NCBI GenBank assembly: GCA_016215605.1
Contig: JACRJB010000037.1
Coordinates: forward strand, 1 to 64,000
Direction: 5' to 3'
DNA from: Rhodopseudomonas palustris
Lineage (GTDB): Bacteria; Pseudomonadota; Alphaproteobacteria; Rhizobiales; Xanthobacteraceae
DNA: 64,000 bases
Every line of letters begins with the position of its first letter. Position 1 is the stretch's first letter. The notes below the pieces were generated by a model. That model was not told where the DNA came from. It searched no databases and saw nothing but the letters and a program-made list of their open reading frames with translations. Shown one piece after another: positions 33,162-41,731 of this stretch. Both the position numbers and the translations under genes were made by a program.

Positions 33162-34133
33162 ATGACCCAGCAGCTCCCATTTCCCGGTTTCGACGGCCTG
33201 ATGGCGCTCTCGCATCGCGAGGGCGTCGACATCCGTCCGACCCTGCTGCGGGTGCTGACCGATCTGTATGTGCAGAGCGCCTCGCACACCCGCGAGGAGG
33301 AATTGCAGTTCGTCGAACTGACGTCGCGGCTGATCGACGAGGTCGACGACGCCACACGCGCTGTGGTGCGGGCGCGGCTGTCGATCTATCCGCACACCCC
33401 GCCGGCGATCGCGATGCGGCTGGCGCTGCGCAATGCGCCCGAGCAGCGCGTGCCGCAGGCCGCGCAGATCGAGACCGCTCCGCCCGCGGCCCCGGCCCGG
33501 CCGTCGCGGCCGCCGACCGAGGCCGAGCAGCGCGCCTCCAGCCTGCCGATGCAGCCGGACGACGCCGCGCAGCTCAACGAAATGTTCTTCGCCGCGACCA
33601 CCCGCGAGCGCGCGCTGATCCTGCACAATCTCGCCGAAGCGCCGCTGCGCCCGGCGGCGCGGATCTCCGCGCCGCGCGCCGAGCGCGCGATCCAGACGCT
33701 GCACATGGCGGCCTACGCCTCCGACGCCGAGAACTTCACCCGCGAACTCGGCGATGCGCTGATCCTGTCGAGCAGTTGCGCCGAGCGCGTCGTCGCCGAC
33801 GCCAGCGGCGAGCCGCTGGCCTGCGCGATGAAGGCGATCGGGATGCGCGGCCCGGTGTTCGAACAGGTGCTGATGTTTCTCGATCCCGAGCTCGGCGCGT
33901 CGGTCGACCGCGTCTATCGGCTGTCGCGGCTGTACGACCGCCTCGACGAGCGCACAGCGCTGATCATGGTCGCGGCCTGGCGCGGCGCCACCGTGGCGAC
34001 GACGCGGGCGAAGTATCGCGCCGCGCTGTACGACGACGAACGCCACCGCGCCCGCGCCGCGACGCCGCTGAGCGGACGCCCGGCGGTGCAGCCCGGCTCG
34101 GCGCTACCGTCGCGCACCGGCACGGATCGCTAG
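33162..34133 (+). CDS. DUF2336 domain protein
   Basis: A 323-aa, largely alpha-helical soluble protein of the DUF2336 type. HEAT-like repeats are suggested by EEELQFVELTSRLIDEVDDA, RERALILHNLAEAPLRPAAR and ASVDRVYRLSRLYDRLDERT; a Pro/Ala linker lies at ~100-125. Function is unestablished. The CtrA-like box just upstream suggests cell-cycle control (inference). Confidence 0.85.
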   Translation: MTQQLPFPGFDGLMALSHREGVDIRPTLLRVLTDLYVQSASHTREEELQFVELTSRLIDEVDDATRAVVRARLSIYPHTPPAIAMRLALRNAPEQRVPQAAQIETAPPAAPARPSRPPTEAEQRASSLPMQPDDAAQLNEMFFAATTRERALILHNLAEAPLRPAARISAPRAERAIQTLHMAAYASDAENFTRELGDALILSSSCAERVVADASGEPLACAMKAIGMRGPVFEQVLMFLDPELGASVDRVYRLSRLYDRLDERTALIMVAAWRGATVATTRAKYRAALYDDERHRARAATPLSGRPAVQPGSALPSRTGTDR

Positions 34134-34185
34134 CGCGTTTTCATCGTTCGATTGAAGCGATACGGCCTCTCCAGAGCCACTGAGT

Positions 34186-34290
34186 CCTCATCCTGAGGAG
34201 CCCGGCGAAGCCGGGCGTCTCGAAGGATGGGCCACAAGTGCCTGCGGCCGATGGTTCGAGACGGCGCTTCGCGCCTCCTCACCATGAGGC
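34186..34290. repeat. Dispersed palindromic repeat (family 1)
   Basis: cctcatcctgaggagcccgg ... ctcctcaccatgagg, with the inner tctcgaaggatgggcc and ggttcgagacgg. It is related to 131-262. No gene lies in 34134-34359. Confidence 0.75.
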
Positions 34291-34359
34291 TTTACGTGTG
34301 GCAAGAGATCCGGATCGGCAGCTCAGATTCCATCAGAAGCAGGACTGTACGCGTATCAG

Positions 34360-34707
34360 TCAGTTCGGCTTGGCGAGGTCGAGGAAGTGGCGCCCGGCGC
34401 GGTCTTCGGTCTCGATGATCCAGACGTCGGGATCGAACCGGATTTCCTTGGCGAGGCGCTCGTCGATTGCGGCTTCGGGCTGCGGCTCCGCCGACACCGG
34501 CGCGAACACCCGCTCGAACGGCCGGCTGTCGTCGTAGGCGGTCTGCGGCGCCGGCGCGTACAGCATCGCGGTGCGGTCCGGCAGCACGACCTTGACGAAC
34601 ACCGCGCCCGCCTCCTCCGCGCCGCGCCGGCTCACCGCGCCGAACACGCCCTCGGATTGGCAGCGGCGCAGATAGGCCGACACCCAGATTGCACTCTTGA
34701 GTCTCAT
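34360..34707 (-). CDS. DUF1491 family protein
   Basis: A 115-aa protein with the family start LKSAIWVSAYLRRCQSEGVF, the GAEEAGAVFVKVVLPDRTA strand pair, and the end DPDVWIIETEDRAGRHFLDL. It is complete. The family is found in alphaproteobacteria and its function is unknown. It lies 32 bp after the peptidoglycan-binding gene's end on the same strand, so it may be read with it. Confidence 0.85.
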   Translation of the reverse strand: MRLKSAIWVSAYLRRCQSEGVFGAVSRRGAEEAGAVFVKVVLPDRTAMLYAPAPQTAYDDSRPFERVFAPVSAEPQPEAAIDERLAKEIRFDPDVWIIETEDRAGRHFLDLAKPN

Positions 34708-34739
34708 GAAACGGGTTTAGGCCGCCGGCCGCCGCAAAG

Positions 34740-35573
34740 CTAGTCGATCGGCCGGCCGGTCACCACGGCGAGCTCGCGCACCAGCCGCTCCGACATCTGG
34801 CCGGTGACCGGCAGGCGTCGCGCGCGTTCGAAACGCTGGATCGCGGCCTGGGTATCGGAGCCGACCGTGCCGGTCGGCTTGAGCTGGCCGTAGCCGTATT
34901 CGGTGAGCGCGCGCTGCACCGAAGCGATGCGGCGCGACGAGCTGATCATGTCGCCGACCGGATCGCGCGACGCGTTCGGAATCCCCGCCGGCGGACGCGG
35001 CACGCCCGGCGCGGCGGCCGGCGCCGCGGCTGCGACCGGTGCGGGCGCCGGCGCCGGCGCGCGCGACGGCGCGGTGGTGCGGACGAGATTGCCGAGCGGA
35101 TCGTTCGGGTCGGCGTCGGCGACGCGGACGCGCGGATGCGGATCGGCGCGCTTGGTCTCGGCCGGCCGGATCTCGACGTGTTTCGGTTCGGCCGGCTTCG
35201 CCTCTGCGGCTTTCGGCTCGGCGGCCTTCAGTTCGGTGGCGCTCGGCTCCAGCAGCGCGGAGTCCAGCGCCTTGGTGTCGGCGCGCACTTCGGCCGCCGT
35301 TCGCGGACGCGGCAGCGTGACCACCGACACCGACGACGACGCGGCGACGCTGCGGCCGAACATCGGCGACGGATGATGGCCCGCCTGCATGAACATCGCA
35401 TTGGAGACGATGGCGATCACCGCCGCGGAGGCGAACATCGCGGCGATGACGTCGCGCGGGCTCTGCGTCAGCAGACGCATCGCCAGGCCCTGCTCGTCGC
35501 CGCCCGCGACGGCGGCTGCGGCTTCACCACGGCGTCGCCGCGGCGCGTCGTCGTCCTTGCGATTCTTAGGCAC
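34740..35573 (-). CDS. Membrane-anchored peptidoglycan-binding domain protein
   Basis: A 277-aa protein. A charged cytosolic start is followed by one TM helix (~residues 41-62, VIAAMFASAAVIAIVSNAMF), then an Ala/Pro/Glu-rich periplasmic linker to ~residue 190 (short KAAEPKAAE-type repeats). A PG_binding_1 domain ends the protein (VQRALTEYGYGQLKPTGTVG ... AIQRFERARRLPVTGQ). Start GTG 35573 with AGGTGA 6 bases upstream; it overlaps the kinase gene end by 8 bp, so kinase and wall-binding protein are translationally coupled. Confidence 0.85.
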   Translation of the reverse strand: MPKNRKDDDAPRRRRGEAAAAVAGGDEQGLAMRLLTQSPRDVIAAMFASAAVIAIVSNAMFMQAGHHPSPMFGRSVAASSSVSVVTLPRPRTAAEVRADTKALDSALLEPSATELKAAEPKAAEAKPAEPKHVEIRPAETKRADPHPRVRVADADPNDPLGNLVRTTAPSRAPAPAPAPVAAAAPAAAPGVPRPPAGIPNASRDPVGDMISSSRRIASVQRALTEYGYGQLKPTGTVGSDTQAAIQRFERARRLPVTGQMSERLVRELAVVTGRPID

Positions 35574-37389
35574 TCTTCTTCACCTGATAGTCTGGCTGTT
35601 GCGGCTCGGCCGGCTGTGCGGGCGCGAGCGTTCGGACATTGTCGGTCGACGGCTGCGCCAACGGCAGCGATACCGTGACGGTCGTGCCTTGATCAACCTC
35701 GCTGGTGACGTCGATGTCGCCGCCGTGCAGGCCGACGAGACTCTTGACGATCGACAGGCCGAGGCCGGTGCCTTCGTGGCGGCGCTGATAGGTCTTGCCG
35801 GCCTGGAAGAACGGATCTCCGATCCGCTTCAGATCTTCCGCGGCGATGCCGACGCCGGTGTCGCTGACGCGCAGCACCAGCCGGGTGCCTTCCACCGCGG
35901 CCGCCACCGACACGGTGCCGCCGCGCTCGGTGAACTTGATCGCGTTCGACACCAGATTGAGCAGGATCTGCTTGAACGCGCGCGGATCGCCGACGATCTC
36001 CGGCAGGTTCTCCGGCGCGCGCGTCACCAGATCGATGCCGTTCTCGCGCGCCTTCAGTGCCAGCAGATTGCAGCAGTTCAGCAGCGCCGGACGCGGCGCG
36101 AACGGTTCCGGCGTGATCTCGAAATTGCCGGACTCCATCTTCGACATGTCGAGGATGCCGTTGACCACCGACAGCAGATGCTGGCCGGAATCGTTGATCA
36201 GTTGCGCGTATTCGGTGCGCCGTTCGGGCGCCAGCCGCAGCTCGTCCTCGTGCAGGATCATGTCGGAGAATCCGATGATCGCATTCAGCGGCGTGCGCAG
36301 CTCGTGGCTCATGGTGGCGAGGAACCGGCTCTTGGTGGCGTCGGCGCGGCCCGCCTCGGCGCGCGCCTGTTCCAGCGCCTGTTCCTGCAGCTTGCGGTCG
36401 GTGACGTCGCGCATCACCGCGACCACGTCGGTCTCGCCCGACTCCGAGGTCGGCACGCCGGGCTCGAACGGACGGCAGCGCATCTCGAGCCAGATGAATT
36501 CGGGAGCGGTCGGCCGGCCGCGATCGTCGCGCGGCACTTCGCGGCGGACGCGGAACTCGACGCTGCGGGCTTCGCCGCCGCGCCCCGCATCCGACAGCGC
36601 CTTCAGATAGGCCGGACGATCGGCGACGTGGACGCGATCGAACAGGCCGTGCCCGACCAGCCGCGATGCCGGCAGACCGACCAGCGCTTCCACCGCGGGT
36701 GAAATGAACTGCACTGCGCCGTTGCGGGTGTGGCGCGAGATCACGTCGCTCATGTGCCGAGCGAGCAGCCGGTAGCGTTCTTCCTCGACGCTGAGCAGCG
36801 TATCGCTGGTGCGGACCAGCGACTCGGTTCCGAACGCGAGGCCGGCGGCGTAGAGCGTCGCCGAGACGACGCTGAGCGCCATCAGCGCGCCGTGCGACAC
36901 GTCCGCGGCCGCGGGCGTCGGAAGCCATCCGACGTAACCGAGAGTCATCAGGGCCGCGGCGCAGCCCAGCGCCAGCGCCACCGCGAAGCCGACCACCCGG
37001 CGCGACGCCGACAGCGCCGCCTCGAACGGCACCAGCACCAGCCAGATCGCGGCGAACGACGACGTGCCGCCGGTGAACAGCGCGACCACCATGATCAGAA
37101 CGGTCAACGCCAGCGACGACAGCACATGCGCGCTCTCGTAGCGGCCGGTGCGCGACAGGAACCACGACAACAGAATCGGCGCGATCAACCAGGCGAACGC
37201 CAGCGCCTCGAGCGCGGACGGCGCGCCGCGCAGCGCCAGATAGATCGGGAACGCGGCGAAGGCGGCGAGACTGCCGAGCAGGCGAGGCGCGATGAAGGCG
37301 CGATGCCGCGCGCTCGTCAGCGCATCGTAGCGCGCCGACGGGTGCAGCAGTGCATCGAGACACTCGCTGATGATCTTGGATACTGCCAC
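35566..37389 (-). CDS. PAS-containing sensor histidine kinase, polytopic membrane protein (DivJ/PleC-like)
   Basis: A 607-aa kinase. About six TM helices fill residues ~28-195, followed by a PAS/PAC domain (~205-335; YRLLARHMSDVISRHTRNGA to VVAVMRDVTDRK). The dimerisation/His domain has SHELRTPLNAIIGFSDMI (phosphorylated His) at ~375, and the HATPase has N-box LVSNAIKFTERGG, G1 DTGVGI and G2 GTGLGLSIVKSLVGLHGG. The layout matches alphaproteobacterial cell-cycle kinases. Start is GTG 37389. A near-consensus CtrA box lies 78 bp upstream. No response regulator is adjacent. Confidence 0.88.
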   Translation of the reverse strand: MAVSKIISECLDALLHPSARYDALTSARHRAFIAPRLLGSLAAFAAFPIYLALRGAPSALEALAFAWLIAPILLSWFLSRTGRYESAHVLSSLALTVLIMVVALFTGGTSSFAAIWLVLVPFEAALSASRRVVGFAVALALGCAAALMTLGYVGWLPTPAAADVSHGALMALSVVSATLYAAGLAFGTESLVRTSDTLLSVEEERYRLLARHMSDVISRHTRNGAVQFISPAVEALVGLPASRLVGHGLFDRVHVADRPAYLKALSDAGRGGEARSVEFRVRREVPRDDRGRPTAPEFIWLEMRCRPFEPGVPTSESGETDVVAVMRDVTDRKLQEQALEQARAEAGRADATKSRFLATMSHELRTPLNAIIGFSDMILHEDELRLAPERRTEYAQLINDSGQHLLSVVNGILDMSKMESGNFEITPEPFAPRPALLNCCNLLALKARENGIDLVTRAPENLPEIVGDPRAFKQILLNLVSNAIKFTERGGTVSVAAAVEGTRLVLRVSDTGVGIAAEDLKRIGDPFFQAGKTYQRRHEGTGLGLSIVKSLVGLHGGDIDVTSEVDQGTTVTVSLPLAQPSTDNVRTLAPAQPAEPQQPDYQVKKSA

Positions 37390-37466
37390 GCTGTCCGCGC
37401 TCGCTGTCGCCTCGTGACGGGAGATAACGCCCCCGTTTCTGGTTGGCTCAACGTGTCAGAGCCACC

Positions 37467-37481
37467 TTAAACGAACGCTAA
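37467..37481. promoter_or_regulatory. Candidate CtrA-binding site (one mismatch)
   Basis: TTAA-acgaacg-CTAA, i.e. TTAG-N7-TTAA on the kinase strand, 78 bp upstream of the kinase start. Confidence 0.4.
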
Positions 37482-37790
37482 GGCAGTCGATGCCGGCGCG
37501 GCACACCCCGATTTGTGAGGCGATCGTCACCGCATTCGACACGGATGGTGAATGCAACGTTTCGAAATCGGCGACGATATGGTTTCGAAATGGTGGACGC
37601 GAAATTCGCACGCTTTGGAATACCGAGTTTCATCAATCGAATATTTACGCCGAATCGCTTCGCCGCGCTGTTTTTACGGATTTTCCTCGAATTGTAAGTA
37701 ACCAAAACACTCCGAATTCATTGGCGAAAGCTAGGAAGGATTTCGATTGCGAGGCCAATCGCAACGGGATTTGGACGACGGGGTCGCGAG
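37482..37790. other. Lower-GC intergenic stretch
   Basis: About 300 bases, clearly richer in A and T than the flanks, between the divergent kinase and DUF5330 genes. Short open frames exist here, but with poor codon use and no ribosome site. I see no supportable gene; it presumably holds promoters. Confidence 0.5.
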
Positions 37791-38201
37791 ATGTTTTTCC
37801 TGCTTCGAATGGTGTTCTGGCTGGGGCTGGTGCTGGTGTTACTCCCGCGGGAGAAGACTCCGGAAGCCGAGAATCTGCCGCAGGTGGGCGCGTCCGAGGC
37901 CGTGACCGCCGCCACTGCCGCGGTGTCGGATTTCAGCCAGTTCTGCAAGCGCCAGCCGGCCGCCTGCGAGATCGGCGAACACGCCGCGACCGTGATCGGC
38001 CATCGCGCGCAGGAAGGCGCGCGCAAGGTCTACAAGCTGATCATCGACAAGCGCTCGAACGACCAGACCGGATCGATCGGCGGCGTCGAAGGCGTCGACG
38101 AGCCCGCGATCGGCTACGCGCCGCGCGACACGCTGAGCCCCGACGACGTCAAGCTGGAATGGCGCCCACCCGGCGCCGACGCCAGCGCCGGCGCGAACTG
38201 A
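37791..38201 (+). CDS. DUF5330 domain protein
   Basis: A 136-aa protein with a signal/TM helix at its start (FFLLRMVFWLGLVLVLLP), then a small domain with two Cys (FSQFCKRQPAACEIGEHAAT) and VIGHRAQEGARKVYKLI, as in DUF5330 proteins of Rhizobiales. Probably periplasmic, membrane-tethered. Function unknown. Confidence 0.82.
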   Translation: MFFLLRMVFWLGLVLVLLPREKTPEAENLPQVGASEAVTAATAAVSDFSQFCKRQPAACEIGEHAATVIGHRAQEGARKVYKLIIDKRSNDQTGSIGGVEGVDEPAIGYAPRDTLSPDDVKLEWRPPGADASAGAN

Positions 38202-38320
38202 CCGCGGGCCGTCCGACTTTCAGCCGACGGCCGGCAATATCGCTTTCGAGCGGTCGCAATCCCATATATCTGTGAGACACGGGTTCCGCCGCGAGCCGCG
38301 ACGCACAGATACGGGTCACG

Positions 38321-38749
38321 ATGACGATCGACGAAATCAGGGACAATTTCGCGCTGCTGGACGATTGGGACGATCGCTATCGCTACGTGATCGAACTCGG
38401 CCGCACGCTGGATCCGATGCCCGAGGACGAGCACTCCGCCGCCAACAAGGTCCAGGGCTGCGCCAGTCAGGTCTGGCTGTCGCGCCGGCTGACGCGCAAC
38501 CAAGCCGGCGAGCCGGTGCTGAACTATCTCGGCGACAGCGACGCGCACATCGTGCGCGGCCTGATCGCGATCCTGCTGACGCTGGTGTCCGGCCGCACGC
38601 CGACGCAGATCCTCGCCGCCGAGCCGATCGCGGTGTTCGACGAACTCGGCTTCCGCGAACACCTGACGCCGCAGCGCTCCAACGGTCTGCGCTCGATGAT
38701 CGAGCGGATCAAAGCCGACGCCCACGAAACGCTGGCCGCGCCGAACTGA
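38321..38749 (+). CDS. SufE-family sulfur acceptor protein
   Basis: A 142-aa SufE protein, of family length. It starts IDEIRDNFALLDDWDDRYRY, followed by IELGRTLDPMPEDE and the active-site loop NKVQGCASQVWL, whose Cys accepts persulfide from the SufS desulfurase for Fe-S cluster assembly. The suf operon itself is not in the window. Start Met 38321 matches the family. Confidence 0.92.
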   Translation: MTIDEIRDNFALLDDWDDRYRYVIELGRTLDPMPEDEHSAANKVQGCASQVWLSRRLTRNQAGEPVLNYLGDSDAHIVRGLIAILLTLVSGRTPTQILAAEPIAVFDELGFREHLTPQRSNGLRSMIERIKADAHETLAAPN

Positions 38750-38789
38750 TCACCAGCGGCCTGGCTGCAGCATCTCGCACCGAACCCGA

Positions 38790-38948
38790 GTTCGTCATTC
38801 CGGGGCGCGCGTCTTCGCGCGAACCCGGAATCCATACGCGCTGTGTCCGCGTGATCGGCACAGCCGTGGTCGAGACTGGTATCGAGACGATAGCACCGGG
38901 GTTAGGGATTTCGGGTTCGCGAGTTGCGCTCGCGCCCCGGAATGACGA
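38790..38948. repeat. Dispersed palindromic repeat (family 3)
   Basis: gttcgtcattccggggcgcg ... cgcgccccggaatgacga, with inner gaacccggaatcc and ggatttcgggttcg arms. It fills the gap between sufE and the DUF6456 gene. Other copies: 39780-39903 and 42751-42911. Confidence 0.8.
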
Positions 38949-38974
38949 GCGAGAGGTCTTGCTCGGGCCGCCAA

Positions 38975-39580
38975 CTACCCCACCACGAATTCCGCGCCGT
39001 CGGCGAGCCAGCTTCGCAGCTTTGACCGCGCGGGGCCGGATGGCGGCGCGAGGCCGTAGTGCCGGGCCAGCCGGTCGAGCGCGAGTTGCAGCACCACCTT
39101 GGCCGAGCGCGACGGCCAGCCGCGTTCGCGCTCGACGTCCTCGAGCCCGCGCAGGAAACAACAGACGTCGAGCAGGACGCCGGAAAACTCCGGCCCGCAG
39201 GCGGCGATCGCGTTCTGCACACGCTGCCGCGAGGCCACCACCAGATCGGTCATCTCCCCGGCCCCGCCGCCGCCCGCGCGTCCGGTCGGCGCACCCCAGT
39301 TCGAGGTCACCCGCGGCGTCAAATTGGCGCGGGTGAAATCGGCGCGCAGCCGCTCGCCGGCGACGAACTGATGCGCGCTGATCAGGCTGCGGCCGTCGCG
39401 GCCCTTGCGCCGCGCCAGCCACGCCAGCGGGCTTTCGCCGTCGTCGACGGTGACGCTGGCGAGGCCGTCGTCGGTCATGATGGCACGCTCCGCCAGCGAC
39501 AGATGCTGAGCGCGGAATGCATCGAGTTCGGCCTTGCCGGCATCCGGCCGGGCGCGCGCACTGCGATCCCGGCGCTTCAT
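38975..39580 (-). CDS. DUF6456 domain protein
   Basis: A 201-aa protein. The N-terminal ~85 residues are charged (AELDAFRAQHLSLAERAIM). The C-terminal DUF6456 region begins ESPLAWLARRKGRDG and runs through QFVAGERLRADFTRANLTPR and CCFLRGLEDVERERGWPSRS to the end. It may bind DNA, as it looks like a winged-helix-rich protein, but this is not proven. Start Met 39580 has GGGAG about 7 bases upstream. Confidence 0.82.
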   Translation of the reverse strand: MKRRDRSARARPDAGKAELDAFRAQHLSLAERAIMTDDGLASVTVDDGESPLAWLARRKGRDGRSLISAHQFVAGERLRADFTRANLTPRVTSNWGAPTGRAGGGGAGEMTDLVVASRQRVQNAIAACGPEFSGVLLDVCCFLRGLEDVERERGWPSRSAKVVLQLALDRLARHYGLAPPSGPARSKLRSWLADGAEFVVG

Positions 39581-39779
39581 CGGACGGCTCCCATCCGCCG
39601 GGAAACCGCCGCAGCCGGTGCGGACAGAGCAGCGGCGGAGCTCCGCCGAAGAGTTGCAATCACCATGGAGCCGACCTTTCCGAGAACATCCGTAACAGGA
39701 ATATATTCTCATACGATCGGAACTGCAATCCCCTCCGGAAGAGTTATCGGACTTTTTTCCTCGCCGGGCAAGCCCTCAA

Positions 39780-39903
39780 GTTCGTCATTCCGGGGCGCGC
39801 GAAGCGCGAACCCGAAATCCATAGCCCCTGGCCTGAATGATGTGAGCGCAACGAAGCGAGATTCCGGGTTCGCCGCTGCGCGGCGCCCCGGAATGACGAA
39901 CGA
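39780..39903. repeat. Dispersed palindromic repeat (family 3)
   Basis: gttcgtcattccggggcgcg cgaagcgcgaacccgaaatcc ... gattccgggttcgccgctgcgcggcgccccggaatgacgaac. The gap 39581-39929 holds this repeat and no gene. Confidence 0.8.
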
Positions 39904-39929
39904 GACGATGATAGAAACTCTCGCCCCGC

Positions 39930-40349
39930 TTACTTGCTGCGGCGGCGGCGCTGCTGGCCGAGGCCCATCTTCTTGGCGAGCTGCGAGCGCTCCACCGCGT
40001 AATTCGGCGCGACCATCGGGTAGTCGGCCGGCAGGCCCCATTTCTCGCGGTATTGCTCCGGGGTCATCTTGTACTGCGTGCGCAGATGCCGCTTCAGCGA
40101 CTTGAAGCGTTTGCCGTCTTCGAGACAGATCAAATATTCCGGCGTCATCGACTTCTTCAGCGGAACCGCCGGCTTCGCCGGCTCCAGCGACGGCGTCTCG
40201 GGGCGGCCGCCGGACAGCCGCTGCAACGCTGCGTGCACCTGCCCGATCAGGCCGGGAATGTCGCCGGCCGGAGTCGGATTGTGGCTGACATAAGCCGACA
40301 CGATGGTCGCGGTCAGTTCGATGAAACTCTTGCCCGCCAGGTCGCTCAT
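39930..40349 (-). CDS. mucR: MucR/Ros-family transcriptional regulator, zinc ligands partly lost
   Basis: A 139-aa MucR protein. The N-terminal helix (FIELTATIVSAYVSHNPTPA) drives oligomerisation, and the C-terminal DNA-binding region reads LICLEDGKRFKSLKRHLRTQ then YKMTPEQYREKWGLPADYPM. The Ros zinc site Cys-x2-Cys-x9-His-x4-His is here Cys-x2-Asp-x9-His-x3-Gln-Tyr, so the second Cys and last His are absent. Some rhizobial MucR homologs are known to fold without zinc. MucR proteins control envelope, motility and cell-cycle genes. Start Met 40349 chosen by family start; upstream Met 40403 adds unrelated sequence. Confidence 0.9.
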   Translation of the reverse strand: MSDLAGKSFIELTATIVSAYVSHNPTPAGDIPGLIGQVHAALQRLSGGRPETPSLEPAKPAVPLKKSMTPEYLICLEDGKRFKSLKRHLRTQYKMTPEQYREKWGLPADYPMVAPNYAVERSQLAKKMGLGQQRRRRSK

Positions 40350-40523
40350 GAAGGATCGTCCAATCGGCTCGTGGCCGGGCAGCGGAGGGTCCGTGCGCCG
40401 CACCAGTCGAATCTTGTCGGTTACGCTGTGAAGATCGGCAGGCGGAGTCGCGAACGCAACAAAGACTTGCCGAGGCCGAACTCTATTTCGCGAAGCTTTG
40501 TCGAAGCAAGGTAGACCAACAGA

Positions 40524-41417
40524 TTAACTGCGCTGATCGAGATGGGCGCGGAGTTCGTCGATCGACGCGAACCGCATCATCCCTTCCGGCATCTGGGCCT
40601 CGATCGAGCCGTCGGAATACAGCGAGTAGGCCATTCCGTCGACGACGCCGGACTTCAGCACCGTCACCTCGGTCATCTCCTCGCTGCGCGGCGCGGGCGA
40701 GCGCTCCAGCAAAGCCGAACGCTCCGGCGCGGCGGGCGGCTCGCGCTCGTCATTGCCGGTGGGCGGCCGGTTGCGCCGCGCGCCGAGGTCGCCGCGCGGC
40801 CGCTCCGCTTCCGGCCACGCCTCCTCGAAGGTGCGGGGCGACACCGGCGGCATCCCGGCGGCGGGCTCGGTCGCGGCGCGATCGCCCTCGGCGTCGCCCG
40901 ACTTGGCGGCGCGTTCGCGCTCTTTCCGCGAACTGGAGAACAGCAGATTGCGCTTCTTCGGCGCCGGTTCTTCGTCCGGTGGCGGCGGCGCCACGACCGG
41001 TTCGCGCGGCCGCGGACGCAGCCGATCGCGCGCGGCCGCTTCGTCCTGCCACGGCATCGGCGCCGCGGTGGCGCCTGCGGGCGATGGCTCGGCGGGCGAC
41101 GCCGCCGGCTCCGGACGATCGCCGGGGAACAGCAGCTCGTCCTTGCTGTCGGCCGGAGCGGGCGACGCCGGCGGCGGGAACACCGGCCGCGTCTTCGCCG
41201 CCGGGCGCTCGACCGCATCCCCGGCCAGCGCGCCCATCGCGCGGATCTCGCGCACGACCACGTGCAGGCCGAGCAGCATCGCGCCGGTGCAGCCACCCGC
41301 GACGCCCGACAGGATCAGCGTATTGCCGAAGCTGAATTCCTTCACCGGGATGCCGAACAGGATCGACACCAGCCCGGCCAACAGGAAGCCAATCCCAGCC
41401 ACCAGCAGAAAAATCAT
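40524..41417 (-). CDS. Membrane protein with long low-complexity cytosolic region
   Basis: A 297-aa protein. Two TM helices lie at ~2-24 and ~32-54 (MIFLLVAGIGFLLAGLVSIL; LILSGVAGGCTGAMLLGLHV), followed by a ~180-residue Pro/Ala/Glu/Arg-rich region and a conserved-looking C-terminal ~45 residues (VTVLKSGVVDGMAYSLYSDG; MPEGMMRFASIDELRAHLDQ). Start 41417 with GGAG 7 bases upstream. The C-terminal motif resembles those of other alphaproteobacterial proteins of unknown function. Confidence 0.7.
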   Translation of the reverse strand: MIFLLVAGIGFLLAGLVSILFGIPVKEFSFGNTLILSGVAGGCTGAMLLGLHVVVREIRAMGALAGDAVERPAAKTRPVFPPPASPAPADSKDELLFPGDRPEPAASPAEPSPAGATAAPMPWQDEAAARDRLRPRPREPVVAPPPPDEEPAPKKRNLLFSSSRKERERAAKSGDAEGDRAATEPAAGMPPVSPRTFEEAWPEAERPRGDLGARRNRPPTGNDEREPPAAPERSALLERSPAPRSEEMTEVTVLKSGVVDGMAYSLYSDGSIEAQMPEGMMRFASIDELRAHLDQRS

Positions 41418-41731
41418 CCCAAACTCCAGTCCGCCGCTGCTCGCGCGGCGGTCGCCCGCCACACGATAACGTCATCTGATCGACATCGGCAATCGCCGTT
41501 CCGCTTTGCAAACAACTTGTTGGAGGTGGATTCGGCGAATTTCAGCGAGCGCGAGCAGGCCGCTTACCGGCCGGCGGCGGCCTCCGAAGCCGCGCGGCGC
41601 CTCGCCGTGCCCCGCTTCCGCGCGGCCGCCGGCGCCAAATCATGACTGCTGCGCGCACGGCGACTTGCTGCGAAACATTCGCACGACTAACCTCGCCGCC
41701 AACGCCACCAAGCAAACCAGAGGAAACGCCG

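Noticed and set aside
37478-37705. 75-codon minus-strand frame in the AT-richer gap
   Set aside because: It has a basic low-complexity product, no ribosome site, and lies in a promoter region between divergent genes.
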